A DNA stretch of 32,700 nucleotides, taken from contig PWTE01000136.1 in assembly GCA_003563915.1 (NCBI GenBank), positions 1 to 32,700 of the forward strand. Direction: 5' to 3'. This document shows, one piece after another, positions 1-7,127 of the stretch. This DNA comes from Nitriliruptoraceae bacterium. Its GTDB lineage: Bacteria; Actinomycetota; Nitriliruptoria; Nitriliruptorales; Nitriliruptoraceae. Under the pieces are notes generated by a model. It searched no databases and was not told where the DNA came from. It saw nothing but the letters and a program-made list of their open reading frames with translations. The first letter of the stretch is position 1; the number at the start of each line of letters is the position of its first letter. Both the position numbers and the translations under genes were made by a program.

Positions 1-573
1 AGATCGCTGTCGGCCTCGAATACCGAGATGCAGCGGATCGTCTCGCCGAGGCGGGAGGGGTACTCGATCGCATGGGTGTCGCTGTGGAGATAGAGCTCGC
101 GAGCGATGGCCTGGGTCAACTCACGCTGCGGGCCGGTCGCGGCCGACAGGTCGAGGTCCCGAACGCCGCACCGAACGAGCATCTCGGGCAGGCGGGCGGC
201 GAGCCAGCGCAGGGTGTCAGGATCGCCGACGTCGGCGAGCCGGCCCATGATGCGGGCGTGTGCGACGCGGCGGTTGGACAGCCACGACAGCGGCACGCGA
301 CCTGCCGGGATCGGCGCCGGGTCGCCGTCTTCGTCGGCGATGTCGGTGAGGGCGGCCATCAGGTCGTCGTGGGGGGCGGAACCGTCCGAGCACCTCGACC
401 CAGGCGCCGTCGGCGTCGCTCGCGAGGTACAGCGTGAGCCAGGTCCGGTCGGGATCGTCGTAGCGCCCTTCCTAGGTCTGGTAGGCGAGTGGCACGAAGT
501 CGAGCGGATCCGGGCCATGACCCACGCGAACGGCGGCGACGTCGGCGCGTTGCCGGACCGAAGGCTCAGTCAC
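1..573 (-). pseudogene. RES-domain toxin remnant (broken, partial)
   Basis: Reading leftwards from a GTG at 573, which overlaps the antitoxin stop as GTGA, the frame carries RES-family features: a GRYDDP segment, then TLYLASDADGAWVEV with the Tyr and Glu typical of the family. Further on, EYPSRLGETIRCISVFEADS matches the usual RES C-terminal block. RES toxins of known xre-res and MbcTA pairs degrade NAD+. Two lesions break this copy. An in-frame TAG lies at 472-474, most simply from a Trp codon. A frameshift lies at the six-base run 371-376, where one base fewer restores frame. Downstream of the run the shifted frame stays open to base 1, so the gene continues outside the window. Family assignment is from remembered motifs and is fairly secure. 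Loss of function is inferred from the lesions. A sequencing error could explain the homopolymer but hardly both amber codons in the pair. Confidence 0.75.
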
Positions 574-962
574 TGGACGATGAACCGGCGTGCCGAGGCC
601 AACACCGCGGCCCGTTCAGCATCCTCGCTGGCGTGCCGCAGCACCCAGGCGGGGGAGCGGTCGTCGAGCATCGGGTCCATGCCTTGCATCCAGGCCTGGG
701 CGGTGTGGGCGTCGAAGGATCCGGTGATCAGCCGGGTGACGTGGGCGGCGGCCCGTAGCCGTTGCTCGCGCTGGGTCTAGCCGATGTCGCGTTCGCCCTC
801 AGCCCACTGGCGGGTCGCACGGGTCTCGGTCACCCCGGCGATGAAGGCGACCAGCCGCGGGGTGAGCGTCTCGCGCAGGAAGGCGACCAGTGCCGGTGTC
901 GGCGTGGTGGTGGCGAAGCGGTGCGCCTCGAGGTCTGCTTGACGTTCCTGGATGACAGCCAT
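570..962 (-). pseudogene. Xre/MbcA/ParS-type antitoxin, amber-interrupted
   Basis: A 130-codon frame starts at ATG 962, with GAAGG seven bases upstream, and ends with TGA at 570-572. It is interrupted by TAG at 777-779. The first 61 codons run MAVIQERQADLEAHRF to GERDIG and resemble the helical N-terminal part of these antitoxins. After the stop the same frame continues with LRAAAHVTRLITGSF, AQAWMQGMDPMLDDRSP and a C-terminal helix. This fits the Xre/MbcA/ParS toxin-binding domain, whose hallmark is a W..G.NP.L.DRSP-like motif. The TAG most simply derives from CAG (Gln). The gene sits directly upstream of the RES remnant with overlapping stop and start, the normal order for such pairs. In the cell the intact protein would neutralise the RES enzyme and repress its own operon. 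Since the toxin-binding domain lies after the stop, this copy should not neutralise anything. Readthrough is possible but nothing here supports it. Confidence 0.72.
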
Positions 963-1449
963 GACAACACCTTCGACAACATCCAGGATCCCAGTCACGG
1001 CGCCAGGCGTCGGATCGCCCTGGCGCAGGCCACTTCGGGGCCGCGGTGAGGCCCGGGGACACGTCGTGGACACGGGAGCTGCGAGTTCCTGCAAGCACCG
1101 CATGGCCGTGGACGGACGCGCTGAGATCTGCGGCCTTCGGGGTGGCACTCGACAGGCCGGTGGCGATGAGCCGCCGGAAGTAGGCCCCCGGGAAGGTGCT
1201 GGCGGAGTCAGCAACCCGGTGCCATGCGTCTCTCTAGACCACGCCGCCGGTCGCCGGGCTTGCGTCACGGTGAGGTGCCAGCTCTTCGAACTCGTCGATG
1301 GACACCACCACGTGCTCGAGCCGAGTCTGGCAGCGCAGTGGGCCGCTCTCCGTCGAAGGGAGGGCAGCTGTGGTGGTCCGAGCACCGCGAACGATCCCAC
1401 CGCCGAGCACGACGGATAGCGTGGCAACCCACGACGGACAGGACGCAAC
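963..1449. other. Gene-poor stretch, nothing recognisable
   Basis: No frame in this stretch has a convincing start, ribosome site or protein family signature on either strand. It separates the dead toxin-antitoxin pair from the Rieske gene. It probably holds the promoter of the antitoxin (leftward) and of the Rieske gene (rightward), but I could not pick convincing promoter boxes. Decayed sequence of the same age as the pseudogenes is plausible. Confidence 0.5.
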
Positions 1450-1800
1450 ATGACTCACGAGGTCGAGGTCGGGCCTGCGGCCGAGCTGGTGCCCGGGACC
1501 ATCCGCGGCGCCGGCCGTTATGCGGTGGGGAACTCGGCCGGGGAACCGTTCGCGGTGACTCGCCGATGTCGCCACCTCGGTGCCGATCTCGCTGGGGGGT
1601 CGATCGACGGGGACGGGTGCCTGGTATGTCCCTGGCATGGCGCCAACTACGACGTCGCCAGCGGCCGGATGACCCGAGGCCCGCAGGGCATCTTCGCGAA
1701 GGTCCCAGGACTGGGTGCCGGCTTCAAACTGTTGACGCGGATCCTGCCGCTCGGTCGGGGTGCCCTCGTCGAGCGAGACGGCACGATGTTCGTGCGGTAG
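1450..1800 (+). CDS. Rieske [2Fe-2S] ferredoxin-like protein
   Basis: A 116-residue soluble protein that is essentially one Rieske domain. The cluster ligands are visible as C40-R-H42 and C60-P-W-H63, with 17 residues between H42 and C60, which is normal spacing. The protein has no signal peptide or membrane segment, so it should be a cytoplasmic electron carrier of the ferredoxin type seen with dioxygenases and nitrite reductases, not a cytochrome bc1 subunit. The start is ATG 1450, with a GGACAGGA stretch a few bases upstream. No oxygenase or reductase partner lies nearby. The neighbours are a dead toxin-antitoxin pair on one side and an MFS transporter 326 bases downstream, so its partner is unknown. 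The arsenite oxidase small subunit is a Rieske protein too, but that protein is larger and exported, so I do not link this gene to the ars cluster. Confidence 0.85.
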   Translation: MTHEVEVGPAAELVPGTIRGAGRYAVGNSAGEPFAVTRRCRHLGADLAGGSIDGDGCLVCPWHGANYDVASGRMTRGPQGIFAKVPGLGAGFKLLTRILPLGRGALVERDGTMFVR

Positions 1801-2126
1801 GGGTGGCCGCGCAGGGACTCGCCCATCGGCCTTCAGATCGTGGATCGGGGTCGGGGCGACGATGCCGGCCGCGATCTCCCACGTCGAGGTCGCCGCGAAG
1901 GGTCCCGCGAGCGGGGATGCATCCGCGGGTTCGTGGCGACCCACGCCACGGGTCCTGTTGTTGCGCACCTGCTGTCAGGTGGCACACCGGAAGGTCGATC
2001 GAGCGCTACCGTCCGCGCCGCCGATGCCCGGTAGCCAAGATCTGTCCGGTGTGGTGTCGAACCGGTGCGGCGGTGGAGGTCACCGGGTCCCTATCGCACC
2101 GTGCCGGGTGCTGAGGGAGGATCGTC
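1801..2126. other. Intergenic stretch before the MFS gene
   Basis: Between the Rieske stop and the MFS start there is no frame with a recognisable protein. The only clear signal is a strong ribosome site, GGAGG at 2116-2120, six bases before GTG 2127. I see no obvious terminator hairpin or repeat. Confidence 0.5.
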
Positions 2127-3293
2127 GTGCGCTTCAGCGAGGGCTCACGGGTCGGCCTTGCGGGCTTGCTGGCACTGGTCGCGACCTACGCCCTCGGCAG
2201 GCAGGCATTCGGTCTGTTCGTGCCGAGGTTCCGGGAGGAGTTCGGTCTGTCGTTGGAGGTGCTGGGCTTCTACGCCAGCGGGGCACAGGCTGGCTACCTG
2301 GTGGCGACCGTGGTCACCGGCATCGTCACGGCTCGCTACGGGCCACGCGTACCGGTGGTCGCGGGATGCCTGCTCTTGGCCGTCGGCGCGGCCACGATCG
2401 CGTCCGCGCCGGGTCCGGGACTCCTGGCCGTCGGGGTGATCGCGGCAGGTACGAGTGCCGGTGGGGCGTGGGCGCCGTTCTCGGATGCGATCGCCTACAG
2501 GGTCCCGACGGAAGAGACCCGGCGTGCGCTCTCGCTGGTCAACGCAGGCTCGCCGGTCGGCCTGGTGATCGCCAGCGCCATCGTGCTCACGGCCGAGGAC
2601 CTCTGGCGGACCGTGTGGTCGGCGTTCGCAGCGATCGGGCTCGTCGCGGCCGTCACCGCCTGGTCGGTGCTGGAGCCAGGACATGCGGGGGGAGTCTCCG
2701 GTGTCCGACGGCCGCAGCTGAGGTGGTTCATCAACCTGCGGTCGCTGCGCATGCTGACCGTCGCCCTGGGCATCTCGATCACCTGTGGTGCCTACTTCGC
2801 GTACGCGCCGGTCACGGCGCAGGACGCCGGCCTGGCCAGCTGGATCGGTCCGGGGATGTGGGCGAGCCTGGGGATCGCCGGCGCAGCGGTCGGCACCTTC
2901 GGGGGCAGCATCGCCAACCGTTACGGCGTCCGTCGACCGCTGGCGGTGATGCTGGTCCTGATCGGCATCTCGTTCGTGATCCTGGTGACCGCGCCCGGCT
3001 CGGTGGTCGGCGCCCTGGGATCCGCTGGCCTTTTCGGGGTCGGATTCACGACCGGGTTCGCCCTGCTGGTGATGTGGAGCCAGCACGTCTACCGAGATCG
3101 TCCGTCCACCGGGTTCACCCTCGCCATCGTGTTCATCGCCACCGGGTTCATCATCGGGCCGACCCTCTTCGGCATCCTGACCACCCGCCTCGGTGGCAAC
3201 GCGGCACTGCTGGTCACCGCCATCCCCGCCCTGCTGGTCGCACTGATACCCCCGAGGCCGGAGAACCGCCTGAAGCCTCTCGCCCCTCGGTAG
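2127..3293 (+). CDS. Major facilitator superfamily transporter
   Basis: A 388-residue polytopic protein with about 12 hydrophobic segments in two halves, split by a hydrophilic loop near residues 185-205 (GHAGGVSGVRRPQLRW). The first half has the MFS loop pattern after segment 2 (TARYGPRVP), and the second half repeats it (ANRYGVRRP). Length and topology are normal for the YbfB/YjiJ or CynX-like group of small-solute MFS carriers. The substrate cannot be read from the sequence. GTG 2127 is chosen as start because GGAGG lies six bases upstream. The gene ends only 20 bases from the end of the convergent thioredoxin-like gene of the ars cluster. It may be an independent gene or part of a metal or arsenic island, but it lacks the gapdh partner that marks ArsJ. 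Confidence 0.85.
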   Translation: MRFSEGSRVGLAGLLALVATYALGRQAFGLFVPRFREEFGLSLEVLGFYASGAQAGYLVATVVTGIVTARYGPRVPVVAGCLLLAVGAATIASAPGPGLLAVGVIAAGTSAGGAWAPFSDAIAYRVPTEETRRALSLVNAGSPVGLVIASAIVLTAEDLWRTVWSAFAAIGLVAAVTAWSVLEPGHAGGVSGVRRPQLRWFINLRSLRMLTVALGISITCGAYFAYAPVTAQDAGLASWIGPGMWASLGIAGAAVGTFGGSIANRYGVRRPLAVMLVLIGISFVILVTAPGSVVGALGSAGLFGVGFTTGFALLVMWSQHVYRDRPSTGFTLAIVFIATGFIIGPTLFGILTTRLGGNAALLVTAIPALLVALIPPRPENRLKPLAPR

Positions 3294-3313
3294 CCGCGAC
3301 CCTGCAGCAGGTG

Positions 3314-3571
3314 TCAGGCTGAGGGGTCCTCGACCCGAGACGCCAACAGCTTCGTGAGTTGGCGCGTCGTCGGGACCTTGCCGCTCACGACCACCTCGTC
3401 GCCCACGACCAGGCCTGGGGTCGACATGAGCGAGTAGCCGACGATGGTGGCCATGTCGGTGACCTTCTCCACCTCGACCTCCACTCCGAGTCCCTCCAGC
3501 GCTTCACGCGTGCGCTGCTCGAGCATGACGCAGTTGCGGCAGCCAGGTCCGAGCACCTTGATCTTGATCAT
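3314..3571 (-). CDS. TM0996-type small thioredoxin-like redox protein
   Basis: An 85-residue thioredoxin-fold protein of the 'redox-active disulfide protein 2' group (Thioredoxin_3 type). The active site is C11-R-N-C14 in GPGCRNCVMLEQ. A conserved cis-Pro region follows as MSTPGLVV, and a helix (TTRQLTKLL) ends the fold. The ATG at 3571 is preceded by AAGGAG at seven bases. It is the last gene of the leftward ars-type operon, 20 bases after the PF03773 permease. This pairing of permease and small thioredoxin is common. The thioredoxin may keep permease or substrate thiols reduced, or pass electrons to an arsenate-reducing step, but that role is inferred. No arsenate reductase is present in the window, so the partner is uncertain. 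Confidence 0.88.
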   Translation of the reverse strand: MIKIKVLGPGCRNCVMLEQRTREALEGLGVEVEVEKVTDMATIVGYSLMSTPGLVVGDEVVVSGKVPTTRQLTKLLASRVEDPSA

Positions 3572-3591
3572 GGTGGTTCTCCTTGTGAGGT

Positions 3592-4641
3592 CTAGACGAT
3601 CAGGTCGAAGATGAAGCCGATCCCCACGATGCCGAGCGTGACGACACCGGTGAAGATGGCGAGCAGTGGCAGGCGCATCACGCGCTTCAGCAGCACGAGT
3701 GCGGGCAGTGACAGCGCCACGATGCTCATCATGAAGGACATGGCGGTGCCCAGACCGAGCCCCTTGGCGTAGACCGCCTCGACGAGCGGCACGACCCCGG
3801 CAACGTTCGCGTAGAGGGGGATGCCGGCGACCGTGGCGGCGGGGACCGACCAGAGGCTGTCGGCGATCCCGGTGTTGGCGAAGAAGTCGGCAGGCACCCA
3901 GCCGTGGATCCCGGCACCGACCGCGATGCCGACGAGCACGTAGGGCCACACGGTCCGGGTGATCTCGATGGTCTCGGTCCTGGCGGCGTCGATCCGGTCC
4001 GACAGCGCGATGCGACCGTGCTCGTCGGTCGGGGGTGGGGCGGCAACCTCGCTGACCATCGGATCGATGAACCGCTCGAGGTCGAAGCGGGACAGGACGA
4101 CGCCAGCGACGACGGCCATGGCCATGCCGGTCGCGACGTACATCGCCGCGATCTCCCATCCCACCATCCCGGCGAGCATCACCACGCCGACCTGGTTGAT
4201 CAGCGGGCTGGTGATCAGGAAGGTCAGGGTGATCCCGAGCGGCACCCCGGCGGCGACGAACCCGATGAACAGCGGGACGGAGCTGCAGGAGCAGAACGGT
4301 GTGAGCGCACCGAACGCCGCGGCGAGCAGGAAGCCCGTGGCAACGTGCCGCCGCGAGATGATGTCGCGGATCCGCTCGGGCGGCACGGAGGCGCGCGCCA
4401 TCGAGATCGCGAAGATGAGCCCGACGATCAGCAGCATGATCTTGGCGGTGTCGTACAGGAAGAAGTGGACCGCGTGTCCGAGCCGGGTCGTCGGGTCCAG
4501 CCCGCCGACCTCGAACACCAACAGGTCCCAGACGTGCTCGTTGGCGAGGTAGAGCAACCCCCAGGCGAGCGTGGCAGCGCCCAGGCCGGCCAGCAGCCTG
4601 CGGCGCGAGGTCGGTTGAAGCTGCGGATCGGTGGCGGTCAC
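3592..4641 (-). CDS. PF03773 (DUF318) permease, ArsP-like
   Basis: A 349-residue integral membrane protein with roughly 8 to 10 hydrophobic segments and a central cytoplasmic loop near residues 190-225 (VAAPPPTDEHGR). The motif TPFCSCSSVPLF, with C117 and C119, is the hallmark of the PF03773 permease family. That family includes ArsP, the efflux permease for trivalent organoarsenicals, and YraQ-like proteins. The start GTG 4641 gives the expected hydrophobic first segment at about residues 18-32. It is the second gene of the leftward operon, 52 bases after acr3. Sitting between acr3 and a redox protein under ArsR control, export of an arsenic species is the likely role. The exact substrate, methylarsenite or another thiophilic species, cannot be told from sequence. 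Confidence 0.82.
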   Translation of the reverse strand: MTATDPQLQPTSRRRLLAGLGAATLAWGLLYLANEHVWDLLVFEVGGLDPTTRLGHAVHFFLYDTAKIMLLIVGLIFAISMARASVPPERIRDIISRRHVATGFLLAAAFGALTPFCSCSSVPLFIGFVAAGVPLGITLTFLITSPLINQVGVVMLAGMVGWEIAAMYVATGMAMAVVAGVVLSRFDLERFIDPMVSEVAAPPPTDEHGRIALSDRIDAARTETIEITRTVWPYVLVGIAVGAGIHGWVPADFFANTGIADSLWSVPAATVAGIPLYANVAGVVPLVEAVYAKGLGLGTAMSFMMSIVALSLPALVLLKRVMRLPLLAIFTGVVTLGIVGIGFIFDLIV

Positions 4642-4693
4642 GGTCGTACCTCGTCGTCGGGCGGAGGTCGTGGTCAGGCGTGCGGAAGACGGT

Positions 4694-5821
4694 TCATCGA
4701 TGGATCTCGGGTCCGTCGATCGTGAAGATGCGGCGGCGCAGCCACAGGGCGACGTAGACCAGTCCGACCAGGACCGGCACCTCGATCAGTGGGCCGACGA
4801 CCCCGGCGAGCGCCTCGCCGGACGCGGCACCGAACACGCCGATCGCGACGGCGATGGCCAACTCGAAGTTGTTGCCGGCCGCGGTGAAGGAGATCGTGGT
4901 CGTCCGTGGGTAGTTCATCCCGAGCTTGACGGCCAGCCAGAAGGACACGCCGAACATCGCGAAGAAGTAGATGGTCAGGGGGATCGCGATCCGCACGACG
5001 TCCAGCGGACGGGAGGTGATCTGCTCGCCCTGCAGGGGGAACAGCAGCACGACGGTGAACAGCAGCCCGTAGAGGGCGTAGGGCGAGATCCGAGGAAGGA
5101 AGCTCGACTCGTACCACTCGCGGCCCTTCCGGGCTTCGCCGATGACACGGGAGGCGATCCCGGCTGCCAAGGGGATACCGAGGAACACCAGCACCGCCTT
5201 CGTGATGTCCCAGATCGATACGTCCAGGGCCTGCTGATCGAGCCCCAGCCAGCCCGGGAGGGCGACGAGGTAGAACCAGCCGAGCAGCGAGTACGCGACG
5301 ATCTGGAACATCGAGTTGATCGCCACGAGGAAGGCGGCTGCCTCGCGGTCACCGCAGGCCAGGTCGTTCCAGATCAGCACCATCGCGATGCAACGGGCCA
5401 GCCCGACGATGATCAGTCCGGTGCGGAACTCGGGGAGGTCGGGGAGCAGGAGCCAGGCGAGCGTGAACATCAGGGCGGGCCCGATGATCCAGTTGAGCAG
5501 CAGCGATAGCCCGATGAGCCTCCGATCGCCGGTGAGCGAACCCATCTCGCCGTAGCGGACCTTGGCCAGTGGCGGGTACATCATGACCAGGAGCCCGATG
5601 GCGATCGGGAGCGAGATCCCGTCGATCTCCATGGCCTCGAGCGCTTCGGCCGAACCGGGGGCCATCCGCCCGATCAGCAACCCGGCAGCCATCGCCAGCC
5701 CGATCCAGACCGGGAGGAAGCGGTCCAGGGTCCCGAGCTTGCCGACCACCGCCTGCGGGATCGGGGCGTCGTCGTCCGTCGGCCGGGGTCGGCGGACGTG
5801 GGTTGCTTCGTGGTCGGTCAC
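4694..5821 (-). CDS. acr3: ACR3-family arsenite efflux transporter
   Basis: A 375-residue membrane protein of the bile/arsenite/riboflavin transporter superfamily with about 10 transmembrane segments. It extrudes arsenite (and often antimonite) across the cytoplasmic membrane using the proton motive force. ACR3 signatures are visible: GLARCIAMVLIWNDLACGD with the conserved Cys144 in the fourth segment, and AAGNNFELAIA in the ninth with the conserved Glu. Length is normal. I place the start at GTG 5821 because GAGGA lies upstream at good spacing and longer versions read into the operator region. The first about 35 residues are hydrophilic. It is the first gene of the leftward operon and diverges from arsR across a 179-base promoter region carrying two operator-like palindromes. 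Confidence 0.93.
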   Translation of the reverse strand: MTDHEATHVRRPRPTDDDAPIPQAVVGKLGTLDRFLPVWIGLAMAAGLLIGRMAPGSAEALEAMEIDGISLPIAIGLLVMMYPPLAKVRYGEMGSLTGDRRLIGLSLLLNWIIGPALMFTLAWLLLPDLPEFRTGLIIVGLARCIAMVLIWNDLACGDREAAAFLVAINSMFQIVAYSLLGWFYLVALPGWLGLDQQALDVSIWDITKAVLVFLGIPLAAGIASRVIGEARKGREWYESSFLPRISPYALYGLLFTVVLLFPLQGEQITSRPLDVVRIAIPLTIYFFAMFGVSFWLAVKLGMNYPRTTTISFTAAGNNFELAIAVAIGVFGAASGEALAGVVGPLIEVPVLVGLVYVALWLRRRIFTIDGPEIHR

Positions 5822-5894
5822 CGTTGGTCCTCGGATCGTCCGGGCGGGCGGTGCGTCCGCAACGGTCGGTGGCGATGGACACGCACGTCGGGTA

Positions 5895-5914
5895 ACTTGC
5901 AACGAGATGCAAGT
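5895..5914. promoter_or_regulatory. ArsR operator candidate 1
   Basis: A perfect 7-bp inverted repeat: ACTTGCA, six bases, TGCAAGT. It lies in the divergent arsR/acr3 promoter and shares its TTGC-8-GCAA core with a second site 34 bases to the right. On the predicted acr3 promoter it would cover the transcription start. A dimeric repressor such as ArsR is the natural candidate. Binding is inferred. Confidence 0.7.
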
Positions 5915-5917
5915 ACG

Positions 5918-5946
5918 ACGCTACACCTACTTGCGGTTGGATGCAA
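5918..5946 (-). promoter_or_regulatory. Predicted acr3 promoter (-35/-10)
   Basis: On the minus strand TTGCAT at 5946-5941 and TAGCGT at 5923-5918 are separated by exactly 17 bases, a plausible sigma-70-type promoter for acr3. The -35 box lies inside the second palindrome and the expected start point falls in the first, so a repressor on either site would block it. The match to consensus is partial. Confidence 0.45.
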
Positions 5947-5947
5947 G
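5930..5947. promoter_or_regulatory. ArsR operator candidate 2
   Basis: A second inverted repeat, CTTGC, eight bases, GCAAG, with the same half-site and the same spacing of 12 bases between TTGC and GCAA starts as the first site. The two centres are 34 bases apart, about three helical turns, so two dimers could sit on the same DNA face. Confidence 0.65.
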
Positions 5948-6000
5948 CAGTTGGTCGGTCCATCCGCGGAGGACATCCGGGACGAGCACGGGGAGGTCCG

Positions 6001-6441
6001 ATGGCACGGTCGGAACGGCTCGGGGGTCCGAGCGCTCAGCTGGCGTCCGCACTCAAGGTCCTGGGCGAGCCGCGTCGACTGCGCGTGCTGCGGGTGCTCC
6101 TCGAAGCTGGCGACACGCTCTGCGGCTGCGAACTCGCCGACATCCTCGACGTGCCGGACTACCAGATATCGCGCGACCTCTCGGCGTTGCGCAAGGCTGG
6201 GCTGGTGCGTAACCGCGGTCGTAGCGGCACCTGGGTCCACTACGAGGCGATCGACGACGCGTCCGGCTACGCGGCACAGGTGCTCGACCTGGTGCGCCAG
6301 ATGCCACTCGACGATCGGGACGCGCGCCGGTTCGAGCTCCGTCTCGGGTTGCGCGAACAGGTGGGCTGCGTCCTCGGTCCCGGACACCCCGACGTCGTCC
6401 AGGCCTTCCGCGCAGAGGGGTTGGAGCCGCAAGGCTCCTGA
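6001..6441 (+). CDS. arsR: ArsR-family metalloid-responsive repressor
   Basis: A 146-residue winged-helix repressor of the ArsR/SmtB family. The helix-turn-helix is at about residues 44-69, CELADILDVPDYQISRDLSA followed by LRKAGLV, and the wing at about 70-82 (RNRGRSGTWVHYE). Cysteines lie at 41 and 43 (TLCGCELAD) at the start of the DNA-binding unit, where many ArsR proteins bind As(III). A third Cys, 123, lies in the C-terminal helix, so a three-thiol site is possible. The start ATG 6001 has GGGGAGG upstream. A longer upstream frame would swallow operator 2 and is not favoured. It diverges from acr3 and should repress both directions through the paired palindromes until arsenite or antimonite binds. 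The long C-terminal tail after residue 100 is somewhat unusual for the family. Confidence 0.9.
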   Translation: MARSERLGGPSAQLASALKVLGEPRRLRVLRVLLEAGDTLCGCELADILDVPDYQISRDLSALRKAGLVRNRGRSGTWVHYEAIDDASGYAAQVLDLVRQMPLDDRDARRFELRLGLREQVGCVLGPGHPDVVQAFRAEGLEPQGS

Positions 6442-6879
6442 CGGGTCGCGACGAGCAGGTTCCTGCCTAGCGGACCCATGCAGATCCCTTCCTGCGACCG
6501 GCTTCCTGCAGGCCTCGGGTGCGCCCTGTCATGTCGAGGGATCCGACGACCCCCTCAGGGGAAGCCATAGCTTCGCACTCGCCCCGCTGCCGACCATCGA
6601 ACCGGGAACCTGCGGGGTGGGAAGTGCCGGGGCTGACGGCTGTCATCCAGCTCGCTAGAGCGGCCGTTCCTTCCGGACGACGAGCTGATCGGCGTACCGG
6701 TCGCGGCCGCTGGCGCGGACGATGGGCCCGTCGTCGGCATCACCTGCCCACACTCGGATCCGAGGTGGCCAAGCCGGTCGTGGCAGCGGGGTTCGGTCGT
6801 CGAACCCGCGGTGCCCATCGGTTCCGGTGCGCTGATCCGACGCACGCAGTTGACCGACGGGTCGGAACCCGGACGCACG

Positions 6880-7065
6880 CCAGCACCCGCATCGACGCGT
6901 TCGTGCAGCTGCAGCGGCGCATCGTCACCCACCCCGTCGAGATCGACGCTGCGCTGGATCACGGACTCTCCCAACGCCTGACCGGATAACGGTCGACACC
7001 AAGATCCGCGTGCTCGCCCTCGGCGTCTACCGCCCCGACCTACCCCACCGACAGCCCGCCCGATG
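6880..7065 (+). pseudogene. ISL3/IS204-type transposase C-terminal relic
   Basis: One plus frame reads IDAFVQLQRRIVTHPVEI, then DAALDHGLSQRL, and reaches a stop at about 6987. A second plus frame takes over with VDTKIRVLALGVYRPDLPH. In ISL3 (IS204/IS1001/IS1165) transposases the C-terminus has the same order: a helix ending in GLSNG or similar, then an NTKIRLL-type motif and FGFR.PDALI. The match is spread over two frames, so at least one frameshift separates them, and no N-terminal part or terminal inverted repeats were seen. This would make it an old fragment. The assignment rests on remembered motifs over about 50 residues and is moderate. The relic sits beside an arsenic cluster, a common place for mobile elements. 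Confidence 0.45.
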
Positions 7066-7095
7066 ACCCACGGAAACAGCAGGACGGCCAGGTTT

Positions 7096-7114
7096 CCCAA
7101 CCGACGTTGTTGGG
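7096..7114 (-). terminator. Hairpin after the CNNM gene
   Basis: CCCAAC, seven bases, GTTGGG lies 14 bases beyond the stop of the minus-strand CNNM gene. No T-run follows on that strand, so it would be a weak, hairpin-only terminator of the kind often seen in high-GC genomes. Confidence 0.3.
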
Positions 7115-7127
7115 TCTCGCCGGTTCC

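Larger units (their letters stand above)
6442..7127. other. Gene-poor region with decayed sequence
   Basis: A 686-base stretch between arsR and the convergent CNNM gene without an intact gene. Its right part carries a probable transposase relic, listed separately. The left part (6442-6850) has no family I recognise. A hairpin at 7096-7114 lies just past the CNNM stop. Confidence 0.55.

Noticed and set aside
1234-1320. A minus-strand fragment VVVSIDEFEELAP resembling a Phd/YefM antitoxin end
   Set aside because: Too short, no start or neighbouring toxin, and a similar pattern arises easily by chance in GC-rich frames.
1450-1800. Rieske gene as arsenite oxidase small subunit linked to the ars cluster
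   Set aside because: The protein lacks an export signal and the large molybdopterin subunit is absent. It reads as a small cytoplasmic ferredoxin.
2145-3086. Long open frame antisense to the MFS transporter, and similar ones antisense to amt, nadE and glnA2
   Set aside because: Composition is Arg/Asp/His/Gly-rich low complexity, with no family motif. They are the usual mirror frames of GC-rich coding sequence.
2127-3293. MFS gene as ArsJ, part of the arsenic island
   Set aside because: ArsJ is normally paired with a gapdh gene, which is absent, and the MFS gene is convergent with the ars operon.
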